DNA of 11,078 nucleotides from Candidatus Falkowiibacteriota bacterium. GTDB lineage: Bacteria > Patescibacteriota > Patescibacteriia > Patescibacteriales > WJLG01. The notes beneath the pieces are model-generated. The model searched no databases. It was given only the letters and a program-made list of their open reading frames with translations, and was not told the origin of the DNA. The position numbers and the translations under genes are program-made. The stretch's first letter is position 1. Each line of letters begins with the position of its first letter. The DNA lies in contig WJLG01000018.1 in assembly GCA_014728685.1 (NCBI GenBank), forward strand, positions 1-11,078, given 5' to 3'. Positions 10,518-11,078 of the stretch are shown here, one piece after another.

Positions 10518-11078
10518 TTATCTTTCTTTAGGTATCTTATAATAATTCAATATAAACTCGGCTATCTCTCCAAAAAGAGGCGCAGCTGTCGACGCAGAAT
10601 ATCCATCTATTTTCGGCTTATTGAGCTTGACCAGCATCACGAATTTGGGATCGTTGACCGGCGCCAAGCCGATGAAATTATGGATCGTATCTTTCTCACT
10701 ATAGCCCTTTTCGTCTTCGCTTGCAACCTGAGCCGTACCGGTCTTTCCTCCCACATAATAACCGTCCACAGCCGCCAATTTGGCATGTCCTCCCTCAACC
10801 ACGTTGGCCATCATGCCTAAAGTGATGGCAGCCGCTCTTTCCGACACCACTCGCCTTATTTGGATCGGCCTGGTTTCGAATTTGCTGCCGTCATCATGGA
10901 CGATCTCCTTTACTATATAGGGCTTCATCATGATACCGTCATTGGCAATGGCCGCATAAGCGGTTATCATTTGCAGGGGGGTGACCGTAATACCCTGGCC
11001 GAAAGAAGCGGTCGCCGCTTCTACCGGCCTGATCCTATTCCTTAGAAGGCTGTCGATATTTCCCGGACTTTCGGTTTC
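10518..11078 (-). CDS. ftsI: Penicillin-binding transpeptidase (FtsI/SpoVD type), C-terminal part
   Basis: The window holds the last 186 codons; the 5' part lies beyond the right edge. The frame is open to the edge. SFGQGITVTPLQMITAYAAIANDG is a class B PBP signature following the (unseen) SxN motif, and GGKTGTAQV carries the third active-site motif KTG. FIGLAPVNDPKFVMLV is typical of FtsI/PBP2-type transpeptidases that crosslink septal or elongation peptidoglycan outside the membrane. No PASTA domain follows, since the protein ends about 70 residues after KTG with FILNYYKIPKER. murF starts 16 nt downstream. The catalytic Ser and the N-terminal membrane anchor cannot be checked here, so FtsI rather than another class B PBP is an inference. 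Confidence 0.9.
   Translation of the reverse strand, partial: ETESPGNIDSLLRNRIRPVEAATASFGQGITVTPLQMITAYAAIANDGIMMKPYIVKEIVHDDGSKFETRPIQIRRVVSERAAAITLGMMANVVEGGHAKLAAVDGYYVGGKTGTAQVASEDEKGYSEKDTIHNFIGLAPVNDPKFVMLVKLNKPKIDGYSASTAAPLFGEIAEFILNYYKIPKER

Overview
The window looks like a chromosomal segment of a bacterium with a reduced genome, most likely a Patescibacteria (Candidate Phyla Radiation) lineage. This is an inference from gene style: a secreted multi-domain protein of the DUF5666-like kind with an acidic tail, a MurF without the usual N-terminal domain, housekeeping genes almost without Shine-Dalgarno sites, and AT-rich spacers. TAA, TAG and TGA all act as stops, so the standard bacterial code fits.

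Layout. 1-330: minus-strand tRNA-Leu(GAG) and a tRNA-Lys(TTT) whose acceptor stem does not pair, followed by a strong terminator; 1-109 holds no gene I can support. 381-898: a minus-strand unit with its own terminator and two short reading frames behind good ribosome binding sites, divergent from dnaB, with a consensus DnaA box between them. 949-3591: dnaB, a 58-bp hairpin-bearing tandem repeat, ybaB/ebfC and recR on the plus strand. 3632-4344: a monocistronic lipoprotein gene with a textbook promoter and terminator, whose only plausible start is an ATA codon inside a long-range inverted repeat. 4351-6347: a large secreted beta-domain protein (minus). 6352-6502: a plus-strand mini-transcription unit in which a 24-codon frame begins at the predicted transcription start. 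6521-6962: rplU (minus). 6971-7404: two consecutive micro-genes (minus) for 22- and 34-residue Arg/Lys-rich peptides, each with its own promoter, ribosome binding site and terminator. 7408-11078: an envelope block on the minus strand, in transcription order a transpeptidase PBP (FtsI type, cut by the window edge), murF, rmlA-like nucleotidyltransferase and a GT2 glycosyltransferase.

How it fits together. dnaB, ybaB and recR serve replication and recombination; ftsI and murF serve peptidoglycan; rmlA and the GT2 enzyme serve sugar-nucleotide and surface glycan synthesis. The unusual content lies between these genes. At least five very small or atypical units carry strong promoters, strong Shine-Dalgarno sites and intrinsic terminators, while none of the eight housekeeping-type genes with a visible start has a recognisable Shine-Dalgarno. 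These small units are the part of the window most likely to be undescribed.
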